A stretch of 64,000 bases of DNA from Burkholderiales bacterium UBA2463 (GTDB taxonomy: Bacteria; Pseudomonadota; Gammaproteobacteria; Burkholderiales; Burkholderiaceae_A): the NCBI GenBank assembly GCA_002342295.1, contig DDPR01000010.1, positions 57,394-121,393 of the forward strand, written 5' to 3'. The position numbers and the translations under genes were made by a program. The notes under the pieces were generated by a model, which was given only the letters and a program-made list of their open reading frames with translations, made no database searches and was not told the origin of the DNA. How positions within the stretch are numbered: position 1 is the stretch's first letter; each line of letters opens with the position of its first letter. This document shows, piece by piece, positions 26,224-33,806 of the stretch.

Positions 26224-27237
26224 GTGCACATCCTCATCGTTACGGACGCGTGGGAGCCTCAGGTCAACGGCGTCGTCCGAACCATCCAGGCAACGAATCG
26301 AACCCTCGAGCAACTAGGGCATCAGATCAGCCTCATCACCCCGCTCGACTTCAAGACGATCCCCTGTCCCACCTATCCCGAGATTCGCCTGGCCTTGATG
26401 CCGGGTCGAGAGATTGCTCGTCGCATCCAGTCCCTCAGGCCCGATGCCATCCACATTGCCACCGAAGGGCCCCTGGGCTGGGCCGCCCGAGGGGTCTGCA
26501 GGCGCCTCAAACTCCCCTTTGTCACCGCGTATCACACGCGCTTTCCAGAATATGTGCACGCACGCACTCGCATCCCTCCCTCGTGGCTCTACGCCCTTTT
26601 TCGTCGATTCCACAATGCCGCGCACTCGGTCTTGGCGCCCACTCCCGCCATCATTCGTGACCTCGAACAGTGGGGATTTCGTCGAGTTCGCTACTGGACC
26701 CGCGGCGTAAACCATCAGATTTTCCGGCCAACGGAGCCGACGACGGTGCCCGACAAGAAGCCTCCGGTCTTTCTCTATGTCGGCCGGGTCGCAGTGGAGA
26801 AAAACATCTCCGCCTTCTTGGACCTGAAGCTACCCGGGGAGAAATGGGTCGCCGGAGAGGGGCCGTCTATGAACAAACTGCGCGCTCGACACCCGGACGT
26901 GAGGTTCTTTGGCGTGATGAGCCAGACAGACCTCGCAAAGCTCTATAACGCTGCAGATGTCTTTGTCTTCCCGAGCAAGACCGACACCTTTGGCCTCGTG
27001 ATGGCTGAGGCGATGGCCTGCGGACTTCCTGTGGCAGCCTACCCCGTCGAGGGGCCCATTGACGTCGTTGCCAGTAGTGGGGCTGGCATCCTTCACCACG
27101 ACCTCCATCACGCCTGCATCAAGGCCCTGGAGATTCCTCGGCAGAAGGCGCTCGAGCGAGCGGCCACCTTTTCCTGGGAACAGGCCACCCAGCAGTTCCT
27201 CGAGGCTCACCGCGAGGCGGTGATCATCTGGGGCTAA
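26224..27237 (+). CDS. Glycosyltransferase family 4 protein
   Basis: A 337-residue GT-B glycosyltransferase (GT4 / MgdA-SqdX-like). The N-terminal domain starts HILIVTDAWEPQVNGVVRT, typical of this group; the C-terminal domain has VFLYVGRVAVEKN and the donor-binding segment KTDTFGLVMAEAMACGLPV. Likely a glycolipid or mannosyl/glucosyl transferase; acceptor unknown. It starts at a GTG without a Shine-Dalgarno site. It stands alone between grpE and hemH, and its stop overlaps that of hemH by 4 bases (CTAA). Confidence 0.85.
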   Translation: MHILIVTDAWEPQVNGVVRTIQATNRTLEQLGHQISLITPLDFKTIPCPTYPEIRLALMPGREIARRIQSLRPDAIHIATEGPLGWAARGVCRRLKLPFVTAYHTRFPEYVHARTRIPPSWLYALFRRFHNAAHSVLAPTPAIIRDLEQWGFRRVRYWTRGVNHQIFRPTEPTTVPDKKPPVFLYVGRVAVEKNISAFLDLKLPGEKWVAGEGPSMNKLRARHPDVRFFGVMSQTDLAKLYNAADVFVFPSKTDTFGLVMAEAMACGLPVAAYPVEGPIDVVASSGAGILHHDLHHACIKALEIPRQKALERAATFSWEQATQQFLEAHREAVIIWG

Positions 27238-28352
27238 CGCTCAGCGCCCAATTCAAAGGCGCGATCCCGACCCACCATTCGATCTGCCTGCTGCTCGGCC
27301 GTCTCACCTGCGGTTGGCCAGCCAGCAAGCTCCTGTTGAACCAAGTCCGCGAGCATGACCCCCGCCTCAGAACTGTCGTTGAGACAGGCAATCGCCTGAA
27401 AGTCCTCCCCTCCAGCGGCTAAGAAATCCTCTCGGCCCTCCATCGAGATCTCCTCAAGCGTCTCAAGGCAGTCGGAGACAAAACCTGGGCACACCACATC
27501 GAGCTTCTTCACGCCCTGGGCGGGCAGCTGCTCGAATTGCTCTGCAGTGTAGGGCTTGAGCCACTCAGCAGGGCCAAAACGCGACTGGAAGGAGACCCGC
27601 CACTTATCCTGGGGCAGCCCCAACTCAGCCGCCAAGAGACGGGCTGTCTTGTAGCACTCGCAGTGATATGGATCGCCCTTCAAAAGGCTTCGTCTGGGGA
27701 CCCCATGAAAGCTCATCAGCAAGAGGTCGCCGCGCCCATGGGCCGCCCAATGAGCCCTTACACGAGAGGCGAGTGCAGAGATGTAACTGGGGTGATCATG
27801 AAAGTGTCGGATGGTTCGAAGCGCGGGAGGGTTTCGAAGCGTCGCAAGCGATTCGAAGACGCGATCAAAAACAGTGGCCGTGGTGCTCGCCGAATATTGC
27901 GGATAGAGCGGCAGAACCAAAAGCCGATCGACGCCCTTAGCAACCAAGTGCTGAATAGTTTCATCGATTGACGGTTCGCCATAGCGCATGGCCAGGGCTA
28001 TCTCCACATCCAGACCGCGTCGCACCAACTCGGACTGGCACAGGTCGAGCTGACGCTCGGAGTAGACCCGAAGCGGAGACCCCTCGCGCATCCAGACAGA
28101 GGCGTACTTCGCCGCCGACTTTTTGGGCCGAGTATTCAGAATGATGAGATTCAGGATGGGCCACCAGATCAGCTTGGGAATCTCCACCACGCGGGGATCT
28201 GAGAGGAACTCCTTGAGGTACCTGCGCAGCGCCGGGCCCGAGGGCGCCTGCGGCGTACCCAGGTTCACAAAAAGCACGCCGACCCGCAGCCGATTACCGT
28301 GACGATACGTCGTGTCATCGCGCACGCGCGCGGCCGAAACAGGGAGGGTCAT
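27234..28352 (-). CDS. hemH: Ferrochelatase
   Basis: Inserts ferrous iron into protoporphyrin IX, the last step of haem synthesis. The 372-residue protein has VGVLFVNLGTPQAPSG near the N-terminus, the active-site region LLMSFHGVPRRSL with the conserved His, and VVCPGFVSDCLETLEEI with the catalytic-side Glu. The C-terminus is about 20 residues longer than usual. It lies 28 bases downstream of hrcA and is probably in the same transcript. Confidence 0.95.
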   Translation of the reverse strand: MTLPVSAARVRDDTTYRHGNRLRVGVLFVNLGTPQAPSGPALRRYLKEFLSDPRVVEIPKLIWWPILNLIILNTRPKKSAAKYASVWMREGSPLRVYSERQLDLCQSELVRRGLDVEIALAMRYGEPSIDETIQHLVAKGVDRLLVLPLYPQYSASTTATVFDRVFESLATLRNPPALRTIRHFHDHPSYISALASRVRAHWAAHGRGDLLLMSFHGVPRRSLLKGDPYHCECYKTARLLAAELGLPQDKWRVSFQSRFGPAEWLKPYTAEQFEQLPAQGVKKLDVVCPGFVSDCLETLEEISMEGREDFLAAGGEDFQAIACLNDSSEAGVMLADLVQQELAGWPTAGETAEQQADRMVGRDRAFELGAER

Positions 28353-28380
28353 GGGTTCTCTAGTGGGTGAGGGGGCCGGA

Positions 28381-29397
28381 TCAGGCCATCTGGGCCAGAG
28401 CCGTCGACATCAATCGAGCCGTGATATCCACGATTGGAATGACCCGATCATAAGCCATGCGCGTGGGGCCAATCACGCCAAGAGTCCCCACGACGCGACC
28501 GTCCACCTCATAGGGGGCGGTCACGATCGAGAGCTCCTCTGCGGGCACCAGGTCGGAGTCACCGCCGATAAAAATCTGAACGCCGTGTGCGGACTCCGCG
28601 CTATCCAAAAGTCGCGCAATCATGGTCTTTTGCTCAAAGAGATCAAAGAGGTGCCGCAGACGCGAAAGGTCATCGGACCAGTCGCTGACATCCATCAATC
28701 GCCGCTCACCCGAAATCACAATCGACCCGCCCGGGGCGCTCAGCGCTGCACCGCCCTCCTCGACCGCGCGCATCATCAGTTGAGCGACATCACCCCGAAG
28801 CGTGGAAATTTCGGCGGCGAGGCGATGCCGGACTTCCTCGAGTCTCATGCCTGCGTAATTGGCGGTGAGGAAATTTCCGGCCTCCAAAAGATGTTCGGGC
28901 GAAAAGTCCTGCTCAACCTGGATGATGCGGTTGTGCACCTCGCCTTCCGAGGTCACCATGATGAGAAGCAGCCGACGATCGGCCAGCCTCAGAAACTCGA
29001 TGTGACGAAAGGCTGCAGATCGGCGTGGGACGCTCACCACCCCCGCAAAACTTGAGAGACTCGATAGCAGCGAAGCGGCATGAGAGGCGACCCGACTCGG
29101 AGAGTCCACGGGGAGGCCCACGCCCAACGCGGCCGCCTGGGCTGCATCCAGGGGTTGCACGGTGAGCAGAGAATCGACAAAGAGCCGGTAGCCCTTGGGT
29201 GTGGGAATTCGTCCGGCCGAGGTGTGCGGGCTCACAACGAGGCCCAACTCCTCGAGGTCAGACATGACATTTCGGATGGTGGCCGGGGAGAGGTCGAGAC
29301 CCGAGAACTTTGAAAGAGAGCGCGACCCAACGGGGACTCCTTCGACGATGTATCTCTCGATGAGGGTCTTGAGCAGGAGTCGGGAACGGTCGTCCAT
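28381..29397 (-). CDS. hrcA: Heat-inducible transcription repressor HrcA
   Basis: Represses chaperone genes by binding CIRCE operators. The 338-residue protein has an N-terminal winged helix (LSPATIRNVMSDLEELGLV) and a C-terminal GAF-like part with FIGGDS and LGVIGPTRMAYDRVIPIVD. I use the ATG at 29397, giving MDDRSRLLLKTLIERYI; the frame is open to 29463 but the extension is atypical. A TACAAT hexamer lies 7 bases before this ATG and no Shine-Dalgarno site is seen. No CIRCE element is visible near hrcA, grpE or dnaK, so its target is probably groESL elsewhere. Confidence 0.93.
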   Translation of the reverse strand: MDDRSRLLLKTLIERYIVEGVPVGSRSLSKFSGLDLSPATIRNVMSDLEELGLVVSPHTSAGRIPTPKGYRLFVDSLLTVQPLDAAQAAALGVGLPVDSPSRVASHAASLLSSLSSFAGVVSVPRRSAAFRHIEFLRLADRRLLLIMVTSEGEVHNRIIQVEQDFSPEHLLEAGNFLTANYAGMRLEEVRHRLAAEISTLRGDVAQLMMRAVEEGGAALSAPGGSIVISGERRLMDVSDWSDDLSRLRHLFDLFEQKTMIARLLDSAESAHGVQIFIGGDSDLVPAEELSIVTAPYEVDGRVVGTLGVIGPTRMAYDRVIPIVDITARLMSTALAQMA

Positions 29398-29403
29398 GGG
29401 CGT

Positions 29404-29409
29404 TATTGT
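29404..29409 (-). promoter_or_regulatory. -10-like box TACAAT before hrcA
   Basis: On the minus strand TACAAT (5 of 6 matches to TATAAT) is followed by 7 bases and the hrcA ATG. A start site at that distance would produce a leaderless mRNA. No good -35 box is seen. Confidence 0.35.
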
Positions 29410-29461
29410 AAAGAGGCTGACACAGGCGTAACGGATCAAAGCGTGTGATTTAATGCTTCTC

Positions 29462-30415
29462 ATGGAGACGGCCTATCAACGCCTAGCGGTCTTTGGCAGG
29501 CCCCAGACACCTGGGCTGGCTGAGCCTCTTTCCCTGCTGCTTGCCTGTCTCAAGCGGAGTGCCCCCCGCTCTACGGTGATGCTGGAGGCCGAGACGGCCG
29601 CAGGCCTCGAGGTTGCAGCCCCAGGGCCAGCCGTCTCTCAAGGGACCTTCGAGACCATCGCCCCCAACTGCGACCTTGCCTTGGTGCTGGGTGGCGACGG
29701 CACCCTCATTTCCATCGCCCGCCGCCTCGCGCCCTTCGGTGTGCCCATCGTGGGTATTAATCTGGGACGCCTGGGGTTCATGACCGATCTCGACATCACG
29801 CGCCTTCAAGAGGACCTGCCGGGCCTGCTCACAGGCCGAGGCGTGCTCGAGGAGAGAGGGATGTTGTCGGTCTCGGTGATGCGACGACCCGGCGAAGGGC
29901 GCGCCTGGGAGAGGGTCTTCGAGGCAACGGCCCTCAACGACACCGTCATCAGTCGCGGAGCCATCAGCCGAATGGTTGGCCTCGATGTTTTTGTTGGCGG
30001 CCATTACGTGCAGACCCTCAGGGCAGATGGGCTCATTGTCTCCACGCCCACAGGTTCGACCGCCTATGCCTTGTCCGCCTCGGGGTCCATCCTGCACCCG
30101 ACGCTTCCTGCCGTCATTCTCGTGCCCGTTGCGCCCCAGGCCCTCTCCGCGAGACCGATCGTTCTGCCATGGGGAGAGGCTGTCACGGTGATGGTGAGTG
30201 ATGGAGCTGGCACCGAGCTTCACTGTGACATGCAGACCCTCACAGCCCTCAAAGACGGTGACCGAATCGTCATTGAAAAATCTCCTCACCGCGCCCGCCT
30301 GCTTCACCCAGAGGGCTATGACTACTTCTCCATGCTCAGACGTAAACTCCACTGGAGCTCGAACCCCGTTCATATCGGCCAACCCGACCCGCTCCTGCCC
30401 CCCGAAGCCAGCTAG
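29462..30415 (+). CDS. nadK: NAD kinase
   Basis: Phosphorylates NAD to NADP with ATP or polyphosphate. The protein of about 317 residues has the GGDGTL motif in LALVLGGDGTLISIAR, VGINLGRLGFMTD, and the NE/D-like segment ATALNDTVISRG with TPTGSTAYALSASGSILHP. Two ATGs (29453 and 29462) are in frame. Neither has a Shine-Dalgarno site. I prefer 29462 because TTTAAT lies 7 bases before it, the same layout as hrcA and fur. recN follows 3 bases later. Confidence 0.94.
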   Translation: METAYQRLAVFGRPQTPGLAEPLSLLLACLKRSAPRSTVMLEAETAAGLEVAAPGPAVSQGTFETIAPNCDLALVLGGDGTLISIARRLAPFGVPIVGINLGRLGFMTDLDITRLQEDLPGLLTGRGVLEERGMLSVSVMRRPGEGRAWERVFEATALNDTVISRGAISRMVGLDVFVGGHYVQTLRADGLIVSTPTGSTAYALSASGSILHPTLPAVILVPVAPQALSARPIVLPWGEAVTVMVSDGAGTELHCDMQTLTALKDGDRIVIEKSPHRARLLHPEGYDYFSMLRRKLHWSSNPVHIGQPDPLLPPEAS

Positions 30416-30418
30416 TCG

Positions 30419-32080
30419 ATGCTGCGAACCCTCCTCATCCGAGACTTCATTACGGTGACGTCTCTCGAGCTCGACCTCCAGCCTGGCTTTACCGTTCTTA
30501 CTGGGGAGACCGGCGCTGGCAAGTCCATCCTTTTCGATGCCCTCGGCCTCCTGCTCGGTGATCGCGCCGACTCAGCCATGGTGCGCCCCGGCGCAGCACG
30601 GGCCGACATCTCCGCGGAATTCACGCCCTCTGAGCCCCAGCTCACCCAGCTCGCCGAGCAGCTTGAGCAGTCCGGCCTAGAGGGCGTCGAAAACACCCTC
30701 ATCTTGCGTCGCGTTGTCGAGTCCGGCGGTCGTTCACGTGCATGGATCAACGGCCAGATGGCCAGCCTTACCCAGCTCAAAGACCTCGGTGAGATGCTCG
30801 TCAATCTTCACGGCCAGCATGCTCACCAGGCCCTTCTGAAACCCAATGCGCAGCTGCGACTGCTGGATCATCAAGGAGGCCTGCTGGAGCAGGCCCTGAA
30901 AGTGCGCCAGGCCTATCAGGCCCTCAGCGCGGCAAAGAGCGCGCTGGACCGGGCCAGGGAGCAGGCAGGGGCCCTTGCGAGTATTCGTGAGCAGGCCCTC
31001 TGGCGCCTTCAAGAGATCGAGGCCCTCAAGATTCAGGCGGGCGAGTGGGAGGCACTCACGCTCGAACACAAACGCCTTTCCCATGGCGCAGAGCTCATCT
31101 CAGAGGCCGAATCTGCCCTCACCCTGGTTGAAGAGGGAGACCAGAGCCTTCTCGGCCAGGTTCAACGTCTGGCCAGTCGATTTTCTGGCCTCATGGCAAA
31201 AGACGAACGACTCAAACCCGTTCAAGAAACACTGGAAGCCGCTGGGATCCAGCTTGGGGAGGCTAGCTCCAATCTGTCGCGCTACCTCGACAAGGCCGAT
31301 CTTGATCCCGAGCGGCTGGCCATCGTGGAGCGCCGAGTCGGTGAGATCTTCGACCTCGCCCGAAAACTGCGTTGCCAGCCCGAGGCGCTACTTAATGAGC
31401 TGGAGGCTGCGCGCAACACGCTCGCCCAGACAGAGGCTGCAGCCGACGTCGATGGGCTAGAGAAGACCCTCGACGCGGCCACTGCCCTCTTTCACTCGTT
31501 GGCAAACGAACTCTCAGGCGCGCGGCGAGTCGCCGCCCAAAAACTCTCCCAAGAGGTGTCAGGTTGGCTCAATGAGCTGGCCATGAAAGGGAGCAGCTTC
31601 GAGGTCGCCCTCGAGTCCCGAGACCAACCAGCCGCCCACGGCCTGGAGGACGTGGTTTTCATGCTCAACCACCAAGGACAAGAGAGGGGCCAACCCGTTG
31701 CCAAAATTGCCAGTGGTGGCGAGCTCTCGCGGGTCAGTCTGGCCATCGCCGTGGTCGCCGCCCAGGCCACGGATGTTCCCACCCTGCTCTTCGATGAAGT
31801 GGACGCGGGCATCGGCGGCAACACGGGCCATGTGGTCGGTCGACTGCTCCGAACGCTGGGCGAATCGCATCAGGTCCTTGCCGTAACTCACCTCCCACAG
31901 GTGGCCAGCCGAGGCCATCAACACCTCCAGGTTCGAAAGGATCTTCACTCAGGGCTCCCAACCAGCGAGGTCATCGCGCTGCATGGGGACGCCAGAGCCG
32001 CAGAGGTTGCTCGCATGCTCGGCGATGAGGGCCTCGAGGACCGTTCGCTCGAGCTTGCGAAAGAGCTACTGAGCCTTTAG
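30419..32080 (+). CDS. recN: DNA repair protein RecN
   Basis: An SMC-like ATPase in double-strand break repair. The 553-residue protein has Walker A GETGAGKSILFDALGLLLGD near residue 30, a central coiled-coil region, the ABC signature KIASGGELSRVSLAI and Walker B TLLFDEVDAGIGG. nadK-recN is a conserved pair. The last 15 bases overlap dapB on the opposite strand. Confidence 0.96.
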   Translation: MLRTLLIRDFITVTSLELDLQPGFTVLTGETGAGKSILFDALGLLLGDRADSAMVRPGAARADISAEFTPSEPQLTQLAEQLEQSGLEGVENTLILRRVVESGGRSRAWINGQMASLTQLKDLGEMLVNLHGQHAHQALLKPNAQLRLLDHQGGLLEQALKVRQAYQALSAAKSALDRAREQAGALASIREQALWRLQEIEALKIQAGEWEALTLEHKRLSHGAELISEAESALTLVEEGDQSLLGQVQRLASRFSGLMAKDERLKPVQETLEAAGIQLGEASSNLSRYLDKADLDPERLAIVERRVGEIFDLARKLRCQPEALLNELEAARNTLAQTEAAADVDGLEKTLDAATALFHSLANELSGARRVAAQKLSQEVSGWLNELAMKGSSFEVALESRDQPAAHGLEDVVFMLNHQGQERGQPVAKIASGGELSRVSLAIAVVAAQATDVPTLLFDEVDAGIGGNTGHVVGRLLRTLGESHQVLAVTHLPQVASRGHQHLQVRKDLHSGLPTSEVIALHGDARAAEVARMLGDEGLEDRSLELAKELLSL

Positions 32081-32881
32081 GCCAAGCACATCCTGCATGT
32101 CATAGAGGCCCGGTGCTGCCTCGCGCAGAAAGCTTGCCGCCCTCAGGGCGCCCTGCGCGTACGTGGCCCGAGAGGACGACCGATGGGTCAACTCGATTCG
32201 CTCGCCCATTCCAGCAAACAGCACCGTGTGATCACCCACAATATCGCCGCCCCGAATGACAGAGAAGCCAATCTCGGAGTCCGTCCTTGCGCCGGTATGC
32301 CCCTGCCGCGAATAGACTGCGTCATGCTCGAGACGTCGTCCACTGGCTCGAGCCGCAACCCGGCCCATCTCGAGCGCTGTGCCGGAGGGCGCATCCACCT
32401 TTTGGCGATGATGGGCCTCGATGATCTCAATGTCATAGCCCGTCTTGAGGGCGTGGGCTGCCGTCTCAACAAGTCTTAGCAGGAGGTTGACGCCCACACT
32501 CATGTTGGGCGCAAAGACCAGAGGCTGCCGTTTGGCGAAGTCGTGTACGCGAGAGAGCCCCTGCGCATCAAATCCTGTGGTGCCAAGCACCAGACGAACG
32601 CCATGGCGCTCACAGGCGTCCATGTACAAAAGACTCGCCTCCGGTCGGGTGAAATCGATAAGCACATCGACTCCCGCGAGCCCCGCGAGGTCTTGGGTGA
32701 TCAGAACTCCACTGGACTCTCCGAGCAGGCTGCCAGCATCACGGCCCAACATGGGGCTCTCGTCGCGATCAAGGGCCAGCGCAAGCGTGTGATGTGAAGA
32801 TCGGAGCGTCTCCTGAATGAGGAGTTGGCCCATCTTTCCGGAGGCCCCAGTAACGGCTACACGCATGGAGGTCTGGCTCAT
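32066..32881 (-). CDS. dapB: 4-hydroxy-tetrahydrodipicolinate reductase
   Basis: NAD(P)H-dependent reductase of lysine and diaminopimelate synthesis. The 271-residue protein has the dinucleotide motif VAVTGASGKMGQ, the DapB signature EIIEAHHRQKVDAPSGTA, and FAGMGERIELTHRSSSR near the C-terminus. It starts 6 bases after bamE on the same strand. Its 3' end overlaps recN. Confidence 0.96.
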   Translation of the reverse strand: MSQTSMRVAVTGASGKMGQLLIQETLRSSHHTLALALDRDESPMLGRDAGSLLGESSGVLITQDLAGLAGVDVLIDFTRPEASLLYMDACERHGVRLVLGTTGFDAQGLSRVHDFAKRQPLVFAPNMSVGVNLLLRLVETAAHALKTGYDIEIIEAHHRQKVDAPSGTALEMGRVAARASGRRLEHDAVYSRQGHTGARTDSEIGFSVIRGGDIVGDHTVLFAGMGERIELTHRSSSRATYAQGALRAASFLREAAPGLYDMQDVLGLKAQ

Positions 32882-32887
32882 ACGAAT

Positions 32888-33289
32888 CTAGCGAACCGGG
32901 CGCATGGGGAGGAGCACATCACCGGACACTTGGGGCAGCTCGTCGCCCTCCCAGCGCACCAGACGATCCCCATCGAACTCCACAAAAAAACGTCGTCGGT
33001 CGCGGTCACCGCCACCCTTGCGCAGATCGAAGACATAGTCCCATCGATTTGCACGAAAGGGGTCAACCAGAAGGGGGGTGCCCAACACGGCCTTCACCTG
33101 CTCGCGCGACTGGCCCACCGAGAGCCGACCGGTCTGCTCTGCGGTAATGAAGTTGCCCTGGCCAATATCCGCCCGATACGGGGTCAACCACGAAGGGGGC
33201 TTTTCTCGAAAGTTGGTATAGGTTGAGCAGCCGCTGACCGCCAGGAGGCAGACTGCAGCAGCGAGGGTGAGGCGACGGGGCTGGGGCAT
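32888..33289 (-). CDS. bamE: Outer membrane assembly lipoprotein BamE (SmpA/OmlA)
   Basis: A 133-residue lipoprotein of the BAM complex that inserts outer membrane proteins. A signal peptide with lipobox LAVSGC gives lipidated Cys21. The mature part has the BamE core QGNFITAEQTGRLSVGQSREQVKAVLGTPLL and DPFRANRWDYVF. It is divergent from fur, a conserved arrangement, with a 44-base gap to the chosen fur start. Confidence 0.93.
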   Translation of the reverse strand: MPQPRRLTLAAAVCLLAVSGCSTYTNFREKPPSWLTPYRADIGQGNFITAEQTGRLSVGQSREQVKAVLGTPLLVDPFRANRWDYVFDLRKGGGDRDRRRFFVEFDGDRLVRWEGDELPQVSGDVLLPMRPVR

Positions 33290-33320
33290 GGCGAACGACT
33301 TTTTCGAGTAAGAACCCCGC

Positions 33321-33326
33321 TATGAT
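33321..33326 (+). promoter_or_regulatory. -10-like box TATGAT before fur
   Basis: TATGAT (5 of 6 matches to TATAAT) is followed by 7 bases and the fur ATG at 33334, so the transcript may begin at the start codon. No good -35 box is found; ACTTTT lies 17 bases upstream. An in-frame ATG at 33322 lies inside this box. Confidence 0.35.
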
Positions 33327-33333
33327 AGTCCGC

Positions 33334-33777
33334 ATGCCCAATCAAGATGCGCTTGCCGCTGGAATCAAAAGCACGGGATTAAAGGTCACCATCCCTCGAC
33401 TCAAAGTGCTTGCGCTCTTTGAGCAGTCTCAGACGCGACACCTCAGCGCGGAAGACGTCTACAAGAAACTCCTGGCCGAGGACCTCGACATCGGGCTGGC
33501 CACCGTCTATCGGGTGCTCACGCAGTTCGAGCAGGCGGGCATTCTGCTGCGCTCAAACTTCGAGTCGGGTCGCTCTGTTTTTGAGCTCAATGCGGGCCAT
33601 CATCACGACCATCTCGTCTGTTTAGATTGCGGCCGTGTGGAGGAGTTTGTCGACGAAGAGATTGAAGCGCGCCAGCAAAAGATTGCGCGTGATCGTGGCT
33701 TCTCACTGGAGGACCATGCCCTCTCGCTCTACGGCCACTGCAAGAAAAAGAACTGCGCCTATCGCCACACCGATTAG
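33334..33777 (+). CDS. fur: Ferric uptake regulator Fur
   Basis: Iron-responsive repressor of about 147 residues. The winged helix includes KVTIPRLKVLALFEQSQTRHLSAEDVY and LATVYRVLTQFEQAGIL; metal sites include HHHDHLVC and the Cys pair of LDCGRVEEF. I start at ATG 33334 (MPNQDALAAGIKSTGLK), the usual length in betaproteobacteria, rather than 33322. No Shine-Dalgarno site is present. The gene is divergent from bamE. Confidence 0.95.
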   Translation: MPNQDALAAGIKSTGLKVTIPRLKVLALFEQSQTRHLSAEDVYKKLLAEDLDIGLATVYRVLTQFEQAGILLRSNFESGRSVFELNAGHHHDHLVCLDCGRVEEFVDEEIEARQQKIARDRGFSLEDHALSLYGHCKKKNCAYRHTD

Positions 33778-33779
33778 GT

Positions 33780-33806
33780 CGGGCGGGCCGGTCTCTTGTC
33801 CGCCCG
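33780..33806. terminator. Possible shared hairpin between convergent fur and dsbD-like genes
   Basis: A perfect 7-base inverted repeat, CGGGCGG (33780-33786) and CCGCCCG (33800-33806), with a 13-base loop fills the gap between the two convergent stop codons. It is GC-rich and lies exactly where a bidirectional terminator would be expected, but there is no T tract on either side. Confidence 0.4.

Noticed and set aside
29483..30382. 299-residue minus-strand frame opposite nadK
   Set aside because: Antisense to the GGDGTL-containing NAD kinase; no motif of its own.
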